This document shows positions 17,500-25,834 of a stretch of DNA of 64,000 bases, piece by piece. Position 1 is the stretch's first letter. Every line of letters starts with the position of its first letter. The DNA comes from Streptomyces sp. NBC_01233 (lineage in GTDB: Bacteria > Actinomycetota > Actinomycetes > Streptomycetales > Streptomycetaceae): contig NZ_CP108514.1 in assembly GCF_035989305.1 (NCBI RefSeq), forward strand, positions 2,976,501 to 3,040,500, read 5' to 3'. Both the position numbers and the translations under genes were made by a program. The notes below the pieces were generated by a model. The model saw only the letters and a list, made by a program, of their open reading frames with translations. It was not told the DNA's origin and did no database searches.

Positions 17500-18174
17500 G
17501 TGATGATCGACGAGCGGTCGGCGCCGGCGGCACCGGTGCCCGGACTGCGTGAACGCAAGAAGCGCCGCACCCGGGACGCGCTGCTGCGCGCCGCGCTCCC
17601 GCTCTTCCTCTCCCAGGGGTACGAGCGCACCACCGTCGACGAGATCACCGACGCCGTGAACGTGTCCCAGCGCACCTTCTTCCGCTACTTCGCCAACAAG
17701 GAGGAGGTCGTCTTCGCCGTCCAGGACCTGACCGAGGCGCACTTCGTCGCCTCCCTGCACGCCCGGCCGGCCGCCGAGGGCCCCCTCGAAGCCATGCGGG
17801 GCGCGGCGCTCGCCGCCTGGGACACCGTCGAGGAGGCCCTCGCCGACGTGGTCCCCGTCGACCTCTACATGCGCAGCTGCCGGCTGATCGAGTGCACCCC
17901 GGCCCTGCTCGCCGTGCACCTGCGGCGCTCCACCGAGCTGGAGGAGCGGATCTCCCGGCTGATCGCCGCCCGGGAGGGCCTGGACGTGGACGCCGATCCG
18001 CGGCCGAGGGTGGCCGTCGCCGCGTTCTGCGGCGTGATGCGGGTCACGGGGCGGCTCTGGGGGCAGGGCGACGACACCAGCGTGGCCGCGATCCGGCGGC
18101 TGACGGAGGCCTACCTCGACCGCATCGGCCCGTCGCTGGCCGCGGGCTGGCGCCCGGAGGCGGCCGGGACCTGA
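17500..18174 (+). CDS. TetR-family transcriptional regulator
   Basis: A 224-residue regulator. The N-terminal helix-turn-helix is at ~17-62: RERKKRRTRDALLRAALPLF, VDEITDAVNVSQRTFFRYFANKEEVVF. The C-terminal ligand domain is a typical actinobacterial type (MRSCRLIECTPALLA, then WGQGDD). Start GTG 17500 is seven bases after AAGGGAG; the ATG at 17503 is equally in frame. Its target is not evident; it may regulate itself or the downstream hydrolase. Confidence 0.85.
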   Translation: MMIDERSAPAAPVPGLRERKKRRTRDALLRAALPLFLSQGYERTTVDEITDAVNVSQRTFFRYFANKEEVVFAVQDLTEAHFVASLHARPAAEGPLEAMRGAALAAWDTVEEALADVVPVDLYMRSCRLIECTPALLAVHLRRSTELEERISRLIAAREGLDVDADPRPRVAVAAFCGVMRVTGRLWGQGDDTSVAAIRRLTEAYLDRIGPSLAAGWRPEAAGT

Positions 18175-18296
18175 TCGCCAGGACTCCCGGGGGAGTTGTA
18201 GCGGATCACCCGCGTTCCGTAAGGGGTCCCACGGTCGGCCGTGAGTCCTGTCACCCAGGGCGCCACTGCCCGTGGAGGTCTCCTACGCTGGTCCCA

Positions 18297-19532
18297 GTGA
18301 ATCTGTCCGGCCTCGCCCATCCCCCCGTTCCCGGCGCCGACCCGCGCCCTGCCGCCCTGCGCGCGCTGCTCGCGCTGGCGGTGGTCTTCATCATGCTGGC
18401 GACCACCGGCTGGACGGCCGTGCACCGGCCCGAGGGGGGCACCCCGCTGCGGGCCGCCGCGCTCCAGGCCTGGACCAAGGCCCGGATCGACGGCCGCCCG
18501 GTGCCGCCCGCGGACGCCCCCGTACGGACGGTGGCCCGGTTCTTCGCGGGCCTCGACGGAGCGCAGCGGGCCCGGCTCGCCGACGGCTACCCCTTCGTCG
18601 TGGGCAACCTCGACGGGGCTCCCGCCGCCACCCGCTACCGGGCCAACCTGCACGGCCTGGAGCAGGCCCGCCGGGTCGAGGACGCCCGCAGCCGCGACGT
18701 GGCCCTGACCCCGGCCGACCGGGCGGAGGCCACCCGTCGCTCCCACCGCTTCGCCTCGCTCGCCGACCCCGGCCGGCAGATCCTCACCTTCGATCCCACC
18801 GGCGGCGGCCGCGTGGCCGAGGTCTTCGGTGACCTCGACCGGGCCCGCCGGGTCTCGGTGATCGTGCCCGGTGTCGACACCGACGCGCTCACCTTCGAGC
18901 GCACCCAGCGCCGCCTGACCTCACCCGTCGGCATGGCCGAGTCCCTGTACGCGGCGCAGCGCGCGGTCGCGCCGGACAGCCGGACGGCGGTCATCGCCTG
19001 GGCTGGCTACACCGCGCCCACCGGGGTGGGGGTGGACGCCGCCACGGGCCGGATGGCCGTCGACGGCGCGGTCCGGCTGAAGGCGCTGACCGCGTCCCTG
19101 CCCGGGGGCTCGGGCGTGGCGCTGTTCTGCCACAGCTACGGATCGGTGGTGTGCGGGGTCGCCGCGCACGAGCTGCCGGCCCGGGTGACGGACGTGGTGG
19201 TGGCGGGCAGCCCCGGGATGCGCGCTTCGAGCGTCGAGGGCCTGCACACCTCGGCCCGGGTCTGGGCGACGCGGGACGAGGGCGACTGGATCGCGGACGT
19301 ACCGCACCTGGAGGTCGGCGGGGTCGGCCACGGCGCCGATCCGGTGTCCCCGGAGTTCGGGGCTCGGCTGCTGTCCTCGGCCAGGGCCAAGAGCCACACC
19401 GGCTATTTCGCGCCAGAGACGGACTCGGTGGAGAACTTCGCCAAGATCGGAACCGGCGCGTTCGCTTCCGTTGTCTGCGCGACCGGGGACGACGCCTGCC
19501 GGCGTGGAATTTCCGGGACAGAGGCGGACTGA
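18297..19532 (+). CDS. Alpha/beta hydrolase (DUF1023 type), membrane-anchored or secreted
   Basis: A 411-residue protein. An N-terminal hydrophobic segment LLALAVVFIMLATTGWTAV (~22-40) anchors or exports it. The hydrolase domain is in the C-terminal half: strand VSVIVPGVDTD, nucleophile elbow FCHSYGSVVCG (Ser in HSYGS), and an acidic/His end with GGVGHGADPVS. This order fits the DUF1023 alpha/beta hydrolases common in Streptomyces, whose substrates are unknown. Start GTG 18297 follows TACGCT by seven bases, suggesting a leaderless mRNA. Confidence 0.8.
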   Translation: MNLSGLAHPPVPGADPRPAALRALLALAVVFIMLATTGWTAVHRPEGGTPLRAAALQAWTKARIDGRPVPPADAPVRTVARFFAGLDGAQRARLADGYPFVVGNLDGAPAATRYRANLHGLEQARRVEDARSRDVALTPADRAEATRRSHRFASLADPGRQILTFDPTGGGRVAEVFGDLDRARRVSVIVPGVDTDALTFERTQRRLTSPVGMAESLYAAQRAVAPDSRTAVIAWAGYTAPTGVGVDAATGRMAVDGAVRLKALTASLPGGSGVALFCHSYGSVVCGVAAHELPARVTDVVVAGSPGMRASSVEGLHTSARVWATRDEGDWIADVPHLEVGGVGHGADPVSPEFGARLLSSARAKSHTGYFAPETDSVENFAKIGTGAFASVVCATGDDACRRGISGTEAD

Positions 19533-19608
19533 CGCGCGTAGAGGCGCGGAAAACGGGCCCGGCACCGAGGGGGGACGTGCGGGGGCGCCGCCCTTTACGA
19601 TGTGCCGC

Positions 19609-20454
19609 ATGGGTGACGTACTGGCCGGAAATCATGCCGTCTGGGAGTTCGACTCGGACTCGGTGCTCATCCGCTTCTCACGGGGGATACGAACGCCGAG
19701 AGTGCCGAGGCTCCTGCACGCCCTCGGCTCGCGCCGGATCCCCCTCGAAGTGGTGTCCGAGGTGACCGTGACCGCCGGGAAGCGGGACACGGTGGTTCTG
19801 CGTGCCGTCCCGCGGCCGGGCGCGGATCCGCTGATGGAGGCCGCCGCCGGGCAGCTGAAGGAGAACTGCGACCCGTACCGGCTGGTGCTGCCCGGCGACC
19901 GGGCGCCGCACGCCGCCGCGTTCGCGGACGCCCTGCGCTCCCGGCTGGGGCCGGAGGCCGCCGAACCGGCCGACCGCTTCCTGGTCGACGTACCGCAGCC
20001 GCCGGTCCACCTGAAGGCGTTCGACGCCCGGGTGGGTTTCGACGGATCGGCGGTCACCTTCCAGTGGTCCCGTACCGGCGCCACCAGCACCAAGTGGAAA
20101 GCCGGCGATCAGCGCGTCCCGCTGGCCGCCCTCACCGGCGTCGAGTGGTACTCCCCGGAGGGCCCGGGCGGCCACCTGAGGCTCCGCATGCGGGACACCC
20201 CCTCCGATCCGCGCCCCGACCACGACCTGACGGCGGCCGTCTTCGGCGTGGGCTACGGGGCGGTGCACGAGTCGCTGCCGTTCGCGGCCGCGGTCCTGGC
20301 CGCGCTGCGCGGCCGCGCCCGCGTCGCCGCCGTGGGATCCGTCCCGGCGGCGCGCACCGGGGGCGACCGGATGCGACACCTGGACGAGCTGCACAGTGCG
20401 GGACTCCTCACGGACGCCGAGTACGTGGAGCTGCTGGACCGTTTCCGGGCCTAG
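19609..20454 (+). CDS. DUF4429 domain protein with C-terminal SHOCT-like segment
   Basis: A 281-residue soluble protein. Two similar beta-rich domains are visible: VLAGNHAVWEFDSDSVLIRF...IPLEVVSEVTV (~4-60) and VHLKAFDARVGFDGSAVTFQW...VPLAALTGVEWY (~125-185), the repeated DUF4429 unit. The end, MRHLDELHSAGLLTDAEYVELLDRF, is a SHOCT-type short helical motif. Function unknown. TACGAT lies about eight bases before ATG 19609, again suggesting a leaderless start. Confidence 0.8.
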   Translation: MGDVLAGNHAVWEFDSDSVLIRFSRGIRTPRVPRLLHALGSRRIPLEVVSEVTVTAGKRDTVVLRAVPRPGADPLMEAAAGQLKENCDPYRLVLPGDRAPHAAAFADALRSRLGPEAAEPADRFLVDVPQPPVHLKAFDARVGFDGSAVTFQWSRTGATSTKWKAGDQRVPLAALTGVEWYSPEGPGGHLRLRMRDTPSDPRPDHDLTAAVFGVGYGAVHESLPFAAAVLAALRGRARVAAVGSVPAARTGGDRMRHLDELHSAGLLTDAEYVELLDRFRA

Positions 20455-20514
20455 TCCCGCCAGGGGGTGTCCGGGCGTCGAGGTCCGTACCAACACGCCC
20501 GACGCAGAGCCCCG

Positions 20515-20565
20515 TTGACAGCATCCGTCTCGTGCAGCATTCTTTCACTACTTAACTAGCGAAAG
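20515..20565 (+). promoter_or_regulatory. Promoter and palindromic operator of the GntR-ABC operon
   Basis: TTGACA (20515-20520), 17 bases, then CATTCT (20538-20543) form a good promoter. Overlapping the -10 and reaching the ribosome site is a dyad at 20542-20565: TTTCACTA-CTTAA-CTAGCGAAA with 16 of 20 central bases symmetric. It matches the TTAAC-TAGTGAA style of operator bound by YtrA-type GntR repressors, so the operon is probably self-repressed. Confidence 0.7.
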
Positions 20566-20575
20566 GGTGCTGCAC

Positions 20576-20962
20576 GTGCTGGAATACCGCATCGACCGGC
20601 GCAGCGGCATGGCCACCTATCTGCAGATCGTCCACCAGACCAAGCAGGCCCTGCGCCTGGGACTACTGGAACCGGGCGACAAGCTGCCCACCGCGCGCGA
20701 GGTCGTCGAGGCGACGGCCATCAACCCGAACACGGTGCTCAAGGCCTACCGGGAGCTGGAACGCGAGGGCCTCGTGGAAGGGCGGCGGGGCATGGGCACC
20801 TTCGTGCGGAGGTCCCTGGGCGGCGCGCCGGCCGACTCCCCCCTGCGGGAGGAACTGGCCGACTGGGCACGGCGCGCGCACGCCGCCGGAATGGAACGGG
20901 ACGACGTGGCCGCGCTCTTCACATCCGTACTGGACCAACACTTCAAGGGGGAAGACGCGTGA
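20576..20962 (+). CDS. GntR-family (YtrA subfamily) regulator
   Basis: A 128-residue short GntR protein. The winged helix is at ~10-75 (YLQIVHQTKQALRLG, KLPTAREVVEATAINPNTVLKAYRELEREGLVEGRRGMGTFV). The short helical C-terminus (~85-125) is the small YtrA type that controls neighbouring ABC transporters. GTG 20576 is chosen because GAAAGG lies nine bases upstream; GTG 20567 overlaps that site. Its stop overlaps the ABC ATPase start (20959-20962). Likely represses this operon until an envelope or antibiotic signal appears. Confidence 0.9.
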   Translation: MLEYRIDRRSGMATYLQIVHQTKQALRLGLLEPGDKLPTAREVVEATAINPNTVLKAYRELEREGLVEGRRGMGTFVRRSLGGAPADSPLREELADWARRAHAAGMERDDVAALFTSVLDQHFKGEDA

Positions 20963-21846
20963 CGGATGATCCGGTGATCGAGGCGTCCCTACTCGGCGTG
21001 CGCTACGGACGCAGGCGGGGCTGGGCACTGCGCGACTGCTCCTTCCAGCTGCCCGCCCGGCGGGTCTGCGCGCTCGTCGGCCACAACGGCGCGGGCAAGT
21101 CGACCCTGCTCGCCCTCGCGGCAGGACTGCTCCGGCCGACCGAGGGCACCATCGACGCGCCGCCGCGCGAGGAGACGGCCTACGTGGGCCAGGACAAGCC
21201 CCTCTACCCGCAGCTGACCGTCGACGAGACCCTGCGCATGGGTCGCGAGCTCAACCCCGGCCGCTGGGACGCGAAGAGCGCGGAGCGGATCGTCGAGGAG
21301 GGCGGGCTCGACCGCACCGCCAAGGTCCGGACCCTCTCGGGCGGCCAGCGCACCCGGGTCGCGCTGGCCCTCGCCCTCGGAAAGCGCCCCGGCCTGCTCC
21401 TGCTGGACGAGCCGATGGCCGATCTCGACCCGCTCGCCCGGCACCAGCTCATGGGGACGCTGATGGCCGACGCCGCCGAGAACGGCACGTCCGTGGTGAT
21501 GTCCTCGCACATCCTCACCGAGCTGGAGGGTGCCTGCGACCACCTGCTGCTCGTCGACGGCGGCCGGATCCGCCTCTCCGGCCCCGCCGACGAGGTCGTC
21601 GCGGCCCACCGCCTGCTCACCGGGCCCGCCACGGCCCTCACCGACCTCGCCGCGCACACCGTCGTCGAGTCCCGTACGGCGGGCCGCCAGCTCACCGCCC
21701 TCGCGAGGCTGCGCGGCCCGGTCGACACGGACACCTGGCAGACGGCCCACCCGTCCCTGGAGGAAGTCCTGCTCGCCCACCTGCGCTCTCCCGGGGCCCC
21801 GGCCCTCACCATCGGTCCCTTCGCCACCGAAGGGGCGCAAGCATGA
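20959..21846 (+). CDS. ABC transporter ATP-binding protein
   Basis: A 295-residue ATPase. Walker A is GHNGAGKST (~41-49), Q-loop VGQDKPLYP, signature LSGGQRTRVALALAL, Walker B LLLLDEPMADLDP, and the switch His in SSHILTELE. The C-terminal ~70 residues are an extra domain seen in drug- or lipid-type exporters of the YtrB/CcmA class. Overlaps both neighbours by 4 bases, so regulator, ATPase and permease are translated together. Substrate unknown; the YtrA-type regulator suggests cell-envelope stress or peptide export. Confidence 0.93.
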   Translation: MTDDPVIEASLLGVRYGRRRGWALRDCSFQLPARRVCALVGHNGAGKSTLLALAAGLLRPTEGTIDAPPREETAYVGQDKPLYPQLTVDETLRMGRELNPGRWDAKSAERIVEEGGLDRTAKVRTLSGGQRTRVALALALGKRPGLLLLDEPMADLDPLARHQLMGTLMADAAENGTSVVMSSHILTELEGACDHLLLVDGGRIRLSGPADEVVAAHRLLTGPATALTDLAAHTVVESRTAGRQLTALARLRGPVDTDTWQTAHPSLEEVLLAHLRSPGAPALTIGPFATEGAQA

Positions 21847-22760
21847 GCGTGCTGACCTTGAAGGGCCCGCGCTGGGTCACGGTCCGCCAGCACCGGCGCG
21901 CCCTGTGGGCGCTGCCCGCCGCGTTCGCCGTGAGCCTCGCCGTCGTCGTCGCGCTGCGCTGGTGGGCGAGCCTCCCGTCCGGTCTGCGCTCGGACAACCC
22001 GGACGGCCCGCTGCGGGTGGGGATGGAGTACGCCGGCATGGCGTTGCTGCTCCTGCCCCTGCTGCTGGGGGCCTTCGTGGCCGGCCCGATGGTCGCCCGC
22101 GAGCTGGAGAGCGGCACCTACCGCCTCGCCCTGACCCAGTCGTCGACGCCCCGGGCCTGGCTCGCCTCGAAGATCACGGTGGCCGCCGTGGCCGCGGTGG
22201 CCTGCTCGGCCGCCCTGGCCGGGGTCTACCGCATCGGCTGGTTCCCGCTCGACGGCACGCACCAGTTCTCCTGGGCGGACCGGGGACCGTACGAAGCGCT
22301 CGGCACGGTGCTCGTCGCGTACTGCCTCCTGGGCGTGGCCGTCGGAGCCCTGGTCGGCCAGCTCGTACGGCGCACACTCGCCGCCATGTCGGTCACCGGC
22401 CTCGTCACCGGCCTGGTGATCGCGCTGCTCGGCGCCCTGCGGTGGTCCTTCCTGCCGGTACGGACCCTCACCACGTCGTCGGCCGAGACCGGGGTGCCGA
22501 TGCCTGCGGGCGACACCTTGATGATGGACTCCGGACTCACCACGGCCTCGGGCGAGCGCCTGCCCGAGTGGACCTGCTTCGCACGCTCCCACAGGAGCAA
22601 CGTGTGTCCCGACGACCTGAACGTGACCGGGTGGTACCTCGACTACCACCCGGCCACGCACTACTGGCCGACCCAGTCCATCGAGACGGCGGTGGTCCTG
22701 GCCCTGGCCGCCCTCGCCCTCTGGGCCGCCTTCGCGGTCCTGCGCACCCGGCACCGCTGA
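21843..22760 (+). CDS. ABC transporter permease
   Basis: A 305-residue membrane protein with about six hydrophobic helices (ALWALPAAFAVSLAVVVAL, MALLLLPLLLGAFVAGP, ITVAAVAAVACSAALAGV, GTVLVAYCLLGVAVGALVG, VTGLVTGLVIALLGAL, TAVVLALAALALWAAFAVL). The segment MVARELESGTYRLALTQSSTPRAWLASKI is the coupling region typical of ABC-2 type permeases. A large outside loop lies before the last helix and carries two Cys. It overlaps the ATPase gene as ATGA and completes the exporter. Confidence 0.9.
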   Translation: MSVLTLKGPRWVTVRQHRRALWALPAAFAVSLAVVVALRWWASLPSGLRSDNPDGPLRVGMEYAGMALLLLPLLLGAFVAGPMVARELESGTYRLALTQSSTPRAWLASKITVAAVAAVACSAALAGVYRIGWFPLDGTHQFSWADRGPYEALGTVLVAYCLLGVAVGALVGQLVRRTLAAMSVTGLVTGLVIALLGALRWSFLPVRTLTTSSAETGVPMPAGDTLMMDSGLTTASGERLPEWTCFARSHRSNVCPDDLNVTGWYLDYHPATHYWPTQSIETAVVLALAALALWAAFAVLRTRHR

Positions 22761-22782
22761 GGCGCGCGGCCAGGGCCCGCCT

Positions 22783-23814
22783 TCAGCTCAGGTCCTCGCC
22801 CTCGCGGGCCTCCGAGGTCGCGCTCATGTCCGGGTAGCGGTCGCCCGCGACCCGGGCTGCGATCGGCTCCAGGCGGGCCAGCTGCGTCGGTGTGAGGGCG
22901 ATCCGGGTCGCGGCGGTGTTCTCGCGCAGCCGGCCCGGCTTGCGGGTGCCCGGGATGGGGACCACGGTCAGCCCGTGCACCTGCGCCCGCTGCTGCACCC
23001 AGGCCAGGGCGATCTGCGCCGGGGTCGCCCCCAGCTCCTCGGCGATCTCCCGGACCGGGGTCAGCAGCGCCGCGTTGGCCTTCGCGTTCTCGCCGGTGAA
23101 CCGGGGCTGGTGGCGCCGGAAGTCGTCATGCGACAGCTCCGCGGTGGCGTCCGCGAAGGCCCCGGTCAGGAAGCCGCGGCCCAGCGGGGAGTACGGCACC
23201 AGCGCCACGCCCAGCTCCGCCGCCGCGGCCACCGCGCTGCGCTCCACGCTCCGGCTGAAGAGCGACCACTCCGACTGGAGCGCCGTGATCGGGTGGACGG
23301 CGTGCGCCTCGCGCAGTTCGGTGCCGGTCACCTCGCTGAGCCCGAGGTGGCGCACCTTGCCCTCCTGCACCAGCTCAGCCATGGCGCCGACCGACTCGGC
23401 GAACGGCACGGCGGGGTCGCGCCGGTGCATGTAGTAGAGGTCGATGACGTCCACGCCGAGGCGGCGCAGGCTGTCCTCGACGGCCCGGCGGACGTACGCG
23501 CGGTCGTTGCGCACGCCCCGGTGGGCGGGGTCGTCGGTGCGCTCTATGGCGAACTTCGTCGCCAGGGTGATCTCGTCCCGGTGAGCGGCCGCGAACGGGG
23601 CGAGGAACTCCTCGTTGCGCCCCCGGCCGTAGACGTCCGCGGTGTCGAAGAGGGTGACCCCGGCGGCCAGCGCCGCGTCCAGGGTCTCGCGGGCGGCCAC
23701 CTCGTCGGTGTCCCCGTAGAACTCGCTCATGCCCATGCAGCCGAGGCCCTGGACGCCGGCCAGCGGGCCGCCCTTGCCGAGTTCGACCTGGTCGATCTTC
23801 GTGGCTTCCGTCAT
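22783..23814 (-). CDS. Aldo/keto reductase
   Basis: A 343-residue NADPH-dependent oxidoreductase of the aldo/keto reductase superfamily (YajO/Tas-like). Catalytic tetrad positions are visible: DTADVYGRGRNEEFL (Asp and Tyr), LATKFAI (Lys) and LYYMHRRDP (His). SPLGRGFLTGAF and the late VVPIPGTRKPGRLRENTAA bind NADP. The ATG overlaps the MerR stop by 4 bases, so it is co-transcribed from the MerR promoter at 24201-24231. Confidence 0.92.
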   Translation of the reverse strand: MTEATKIDQVELGKGGPLAGVQGLGCMGMSEFYGDTDEVAARETLDAALAAGVTLFDTADVYGRGRNEEFLAPFAAAHRDEITLATKFAIERTDDPAHRGVRNDRAYVRRAVEDSLRRLGVDVIDLYYMHRRDPAVPFAESVGAMAELVQEGKVRHLGLSEVTGTELREAHAVHPITALQSEWSLFSRSVERSAVAAAAELGVALVPYSPLGRGFLTGAFADATAELSHDDFRRHQPRFTGENAKANAALLTPVREIAEELGATPAQIALAWVQQRAQVHGLTVVPIPGTRKPGRLRENTAATRIALTPTQLARLEPIAARVAGDRYPDMSATSEAREGEDLS

Positions 23815-24194
23815 GGCTGTGCCTTCCCCGAGTAGATGCCGATCTTGTAGTCCAGTACGGCCAGCGCGTCCGTGAGCTCCGAGATCCGCGCCCGCACCTC
23901 GTGCCGCGTCCGTTCCAGCAGCTCGCGGCGCTCCCCGACGGTGTGCGCGCCCTCACGGACCAGTTCGGCGTACCGGACCATGTCCGCCACCGACATCCCG
24001 GTGGCGCGCAGCTTGCCCACGAAGGCCAGCCAGTCGAGGTCCTTGTCGGTGAAGCGCCGCTGCCCCGAATGGGAGCGGTCCACGTGCGGCATCAGGCCGA
24101 TCCGCTCGTACCAGCGCAGGGTGTGCTGGGTCAGACCGGTCCGGGCCTCGACCTCGCTGATCGTGTACCGCGTCTGCGTCAGGCTCTGGCTCAT
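23811..24194 (-). CDS. MerR-family transcriptional regulator
   Basis: A 127-residue regulator with the MerR winged helix at ~11-80 (YTISEVEARTGLTQHTLRWYERIGL, RRFTDKDLDWLAFVGKLRATGM) and a C-terminal coiled-coil dimer helix (RTRHEVRARISELTDALAVLDYKIGIY). No Cys cluster for metals, so it probably senses an organic compound or aldehyde as in the AdhR-like group. It sits in front of the aldo/keto reductase, and its promoter holds a matching palindrome, so self-regulation is likely. Confidence 0.92.
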   Translation of the reverse strand: MSQSLTQTRYTISEVEARTGLTQHTLRWYERIGLMPHVDRSHSGQRRFTDKDLDWLAFVGKLRATGMSVADMVRYAELVREGAHTVGERRELLERTRHEVRARISELTDALAVLDYKIGIYSGKAQP

Positions 24195-24200
24195 GACCCC

Positions 24201-24231
24201 ACGCTAAAACCCTGGAGTGCACTCCAAGCAA
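24201..24231 (-). promoter_or_regulatory. MerR-type promoter and operator
   Basis: On the minus strand TTGCTT (24231-24226) and TAGCGT (24206-24201) are 19 bases apart, the long spacer used by MerR activators. The spacer contains the perfect 14-bp palindrome TGGAGTGCACTCCA (24213-24226). The merR ATG follows only six bases after the -10, so the transcript is probably leaderless. Confidence 0.82.
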
Positions 24232-24245
24232 GTAGGCTCGGCCGC

Positions 24246-25091
24246 ATGGAGAGCATGGAGGCCGTCAACGGCATGGAAAGCCTGCGGATCATCGAAACCT
24301 GGCCGGTGGACACGGCCGCGGCGGCCGTCGTACGCGCCGACGGGAGCCTCGCCGGCGCCCACGGGCCCGTCGACCACCGCTTCGCGCTGGCCTCCGTGAC
24401 CAAGCCGCTGGCCGCGTACGCCGCCCTCGTCGCGTACGAGGAAGGGGCGATCGAGCTGGACGAGCCGGCCGGGCCCGAGGGGTCGACGGTCCGTCACCTG
24501 CTCGCGCACACCAGCGGCCTGGCCTTCGACGAGCACCGGGTGTCGGCCCCGCCCGGGGAGCGCCGGCTGTACTCCAACGCCGGCTTCGAGGTGCTCGGCG
24601 ACCACATCGCCAAGGCCACCGGCATCCCCTTCGCGGAGTACGTGCACCAGGCGGTCTTCGAGCCGCTGGGCATGACGCGGACCACCCTGGAGGGCTCGCC
24701 CGCCAAGGACGGCGTCTCCACCGTGTCCGACCTGCTGCGCTTCGCCGCCGAGCTGCAGGCGCCCCGGCTGCTCGACGTCCGTACGGTCGCCGCGGCGACC
24801 TCCGTCGTGCACCCCGGGCTCAAGGGCGTCCTGCCGGGGTACGGGCACCAGTCGCCCAACGACTGGGGCCTCGGAGTCGAGATCCGCGACGGCAAGTCCC
24901 CGCACTGGACGGGCCTGTCCTCCTCGCCCCGCACCTTCGGCCACTTCGGCCAGGCCGGCACCTTCCTGTGGGTGGACCCGGACGCGCGCGCCGCGTGCGT
25001 GGCGCTGACGGACCGCGCCTTCGGCCCGTGGGCCGTGGCGGCCTGGACCCCGTTCACGGACGCGGTCCTGGCCGAACTGCGCTCTGCCTAG
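24246..25091 (+). CDS. Serine hydrolase, class C beta-lactamase-like
   Basis: A 281-residue penicillin-binding-type hydrolase. The SxxK motif is ASVTKPLAAYAAL (~47-59), and the YxN motif is YSNAGFEVLGDHIAK. A late HFGQAGTF is the KTG-like box with Gly-Gln in place of Lys-Thr. No signal peptide, so it is likely a cytoplasmic esterase or peptidase, not an antibiotic-resistance enzyme. ATG 24246 is preceded by TAGGCT nine bases upstream. It is divergent from merR, whose operator lies in the shared gap. Its end overlaps the pirin gene by 4 bases. Confidence 0.86.
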   Translation: MESMEAVNGMESLRIIETWPVDTAAAAVVRADGSLAGAHGPVDHRFALASVTKPLAAYAALVAYEEGAIELDEPAGPEGSTVRHLLAHTSGLAFDEHRVSAPPGERRLYSNAGFEVLGDHIAKATGIPFAEYVHQAVFEPLGMTRTTLEGSPAKDGVSTVSDLLRFAAELQAPRLLDVRTVAAATSVVHPGLKGVLPGYGHQSPNDWGLGVEIRDGKSPHWTGLSSSPRTFGHFGQAGTFLWVDPDARAACVALTDRAFGPWAVAAWTPFTDAVLAELRSA

Positions 25092-25741
25092 GGAAGTTCC
25101 CAGATCAACAGTTCCCCCGGGGACCCGGCGGTGATCTCCAGGTCCCGCTCGGCGGTGATCCGCACCGAGTCCCCGGGGCCCAGTTCCTCCCCGTCCAGGC
25201 GCAGGTCCCCCCGCACCACGTGCAGGTACACCCGCTCCGCCGCCGGCACGACCACCCGCTCGCCCGCGCCGGGCCGCCGCACGTGCAGTACGGCGCCGGC
25301 CGCGGGGACCTCGTAGGGCGTGCCGTCGGCGATGTCCCGGACCACCTCGTACGAGGGCTCGCCGCCCGCGGCGAGGGGCGCGAGCCACATCTGCACGAAG
25401 CGCAGCCGCCCGTCGCCGTCGTTGCGCTCCACGTGCCGCGCGCCGGATCCGGCGCTCAGCCGCTGCACGTCCCCGGCCCGGACCAGGCCCTTCTCGCCGG
25501 TGCTGTCCTGGTGCGTGAGCTCTCCCTCGAAGACCCAGGTCACGATCTCGGTGTGACTGTGCGGGTGCTCGTCGAATCCGGCACCCGCGGCGAGGACCTC
25601 CTCGTTGCAGGCCAGGACGGGGCCGAAGCGCAGATTGTCCGGGTCGTAGAACGACCCGAAGGAGAAGGCGTGCCGGGTGGTGATCCCTGCGGCCGGGTCC
25701 CCGCCCTCGTACCGGTCGGCGGCTCGGCGTACATCAATCAT
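25088..25741 (-). CDS. Pirin-family bicupin
   Basis: A 217-residue pirin/YhhW-like protein. The metal-binding His set is in FDEHPHSHTEIVTWVFEGELTHQDS (about 57-82), with Glu and a later His in SGARHVERN. This is the iron-binding N-terminal cupin; members in bacteria can act as quercetinase or as a redox sensor. The second cupin (HVVRGDLRLDGEELGPGDSVRI) lacks metal ligands, as usual. Start ATG 25741. It converges with the serine hydrolase and overlaps it by 4 bases. Confidence 0.92.
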   Translation of the reverse strand: MIDVRRAADRYEGGDPAAGITTRHAFSFGSFYDPDNLRFGPVLACNEEVLAAGAGFDEHPHSHTEIVTWVFEGELTHQDSTGEKGLVRAGDVQRLSAGSGARHVERNDGDGRLRFVQMWLAPLAAGGEPSYEVVRDIADGTPYEVPAAGAVLHVRRPGAGERVVVPAAERVYLHVVRGDLRLDGEELGPGDSVRITAERDLEITAGSPGELLIWELP

Positions 25742-25834
25742 GGGGGCCACGGTAGACCCAGTCGCGGCACGGGGTCGCGGGCCCGGCCCGGTACCGGACT
25801 CCGCGCACCCGTCCCGATAAGGCAGTCTTGTCAC

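Noticed and set aside
24246..25091. Antibiotic beta-lactamase
   Set aside because: No signal peptide and a changed KTG box; it is better read as a cytoplasmic serine hydrolase of the same fold.
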